DNA of 43,206 nt, from the NCBI RefSeq assembly GCF_002923755.1, contig NZ_PGFZ01000006.1, positions 22,832 through 66,037 on the forward strand, given 5' to 3'. Origin of the DNA: Methylovulum psychrotolerans (GTDB lineage Bacteria; Pseudomonadota; Gammaproteobacteria; Methylococcales; Methylomonadaceae). Positions within the stretch are counted from its first letter, which is position 1. Every line of letters begins with the position of its first letter. Below, piece by piece: positions 42,759 to 43,206 of the stretch. The position numbers were made by a program, and so were the translations under genes. Under the pieces are notes generated by a model. That model worked only from the letters and a program-made list of their open reading frames with translations, searched no databases and was not told the origin of the DNA.

Positions 42759-42899
42759 AGTGTTTCCTGAGTGGGTTGTTTAATGCTTTGACCAACGCTA
42801 AGCATGGGTTAGTTTTGTTAGAACGGGTTTGTTAATGACGTTTTAATGGCCTGTTACCTCACCTGACAATTTTGTCGCAACTATTGTAAGCGCGTGTCC
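42759..42899. promoter_or_regulatory. Leader of exporter-acylase operon / 3' flank of IS66-type transposase
   Basis: 141 bp. Holds the leader of the ABC gene; a GGAAACACT sequence lies just upstream of its ATG. No insertion-element terminal repeat could be recognised with certainty, since only one end is in the window. Confidence 0.4.
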
Positions 42900-43206
42900 C
42901 TACCACGTTGCCTTTTCAGGTAAAGTTTGTTTAATCGCCGTTATTTGTTCGGGGGTCAAAGGCAACAATTCATCAATGCGGCTATTCGGCCACATGGGCA
43001 GTTTTTCTAATGTTTCTTTCAGCCATGCCGCCGGGTTTAGGCCATTAAGCTTGGCCGTGCCCAGTAAGGTTTGGATCGCGGCGGCACGTTGCCCGGCACG
43101 TTCGGAGCCGGCAAACAGCCAATTTTTCTTGCCCAACGCAATGGGCCGGATGCAGTTTTCCACGGGGTTGTTGTCAATCGGCAGATGTCCGGTTTCCGCA
43201 TAACGG
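42900..43206 (-). mobile_element. IS66-type transposase, 3' end only (runs off right edge)
   Basis: About 101 C-terminal residues of a DDE transposase of the IS66 family: the frame continues upstream as [20 protein letters not shown], then [16 protein letters not shown] and a C-terminal tail ([15 protein letters not shown]). A GTG at 43163 is an internal codon, not a start. The remaining element lies outside the window, so it is unknown whether it is intact. It marks the right border of the peptide/iron locus. Confidence 0.9.

Overview
The window (43.2 kb, moderately GC-rich with AT-rich intergenic islands) is a nonribosomal-peptide and metal-uptake locus of a Gram-negative bacterium. TonB/ExbB/ExbD, a TonB-dependent receptor, a FecI-type sigma factor, an RND/TolC-type tripartite pump and PvdE/SyrD- and PvdQ-like genes point to a gammaproteobacterium. 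The dense mix of small palindromic repeats would fit a methanotroph-like genome (Methylococcales), but that is inference and no rRNA is present to settle it.

Layout. Positions 1-16221 (minus strand) hold the assembly line, transcribed right to left. It starts with an ankyrin-repeat gene overlapping by 4 bp the start of NRPS-1 (fatty-acyl-AMP ligase, ACP, C, A, PCP). Next come a CmlA-type di-iron beta-hydroxylase and NRPS-2 (C-A-PCP-C-A-PCP-C-A..., which runs off the left edge). The binding-pocket residues read from the sequence give the classical threonine code for the NRPS-1 A domain and for the second A domain of NRPS-2. The first A domain of NRPS-2 has an aromatic-like, unassigned code.

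Positions 16489-25326 (plus strand) hold a TonB-dependent siderophore receptor, three secreted DUF1566-domain proteins, a PepSY-type inner-membrane protein (possible ferric-siderophore reductase) and an unusual multidomain methyltransferase. Positions 25327-28451 hold a small zinc-ribbon-like protein, a FecI-type sigma factor, an MbtH-like protein, a short FecR-like protein without a sensor domain, and many repeats. Positions 28452-30625 (minus) are a small coiled-coil gene followed by tonB-exbB-exbD. Position 31154-32416 is a secreted SBBP beta-propeller. Positions 32932-38396 (minus) are an adaptor-RND-TolC efflux operon. Positions 38725-42758 (minus) are a PvdE/SyrD-type peptide exporter translationally linked to a penicillin-acylase-family hydrolase. 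The right edge carries the 3' end of an IS66-type transposase.

How the parts may work together (inference). NRPS-1 would start the peptide with a fatty acid. The MbtH-like protein would help the A domains and the CmlA-like enzyme would hydroxylate a carrier-bound residue. The PvdE-like ABC exporter would move the acyl-peptide to the periplasm, where the PvdQ-like acylase could remove the acyl chain, as in pyoverdine maturation. The RND/TolC pump could secrete the product. The TonB system with the receptor would bring the metal complex back, and the PepSY protein could reduce it. The missing STN domain on the receptor and the missing sensor domain on the FecR-like protein suggest that the usual cell-surface signalling route has been lost or rewired.
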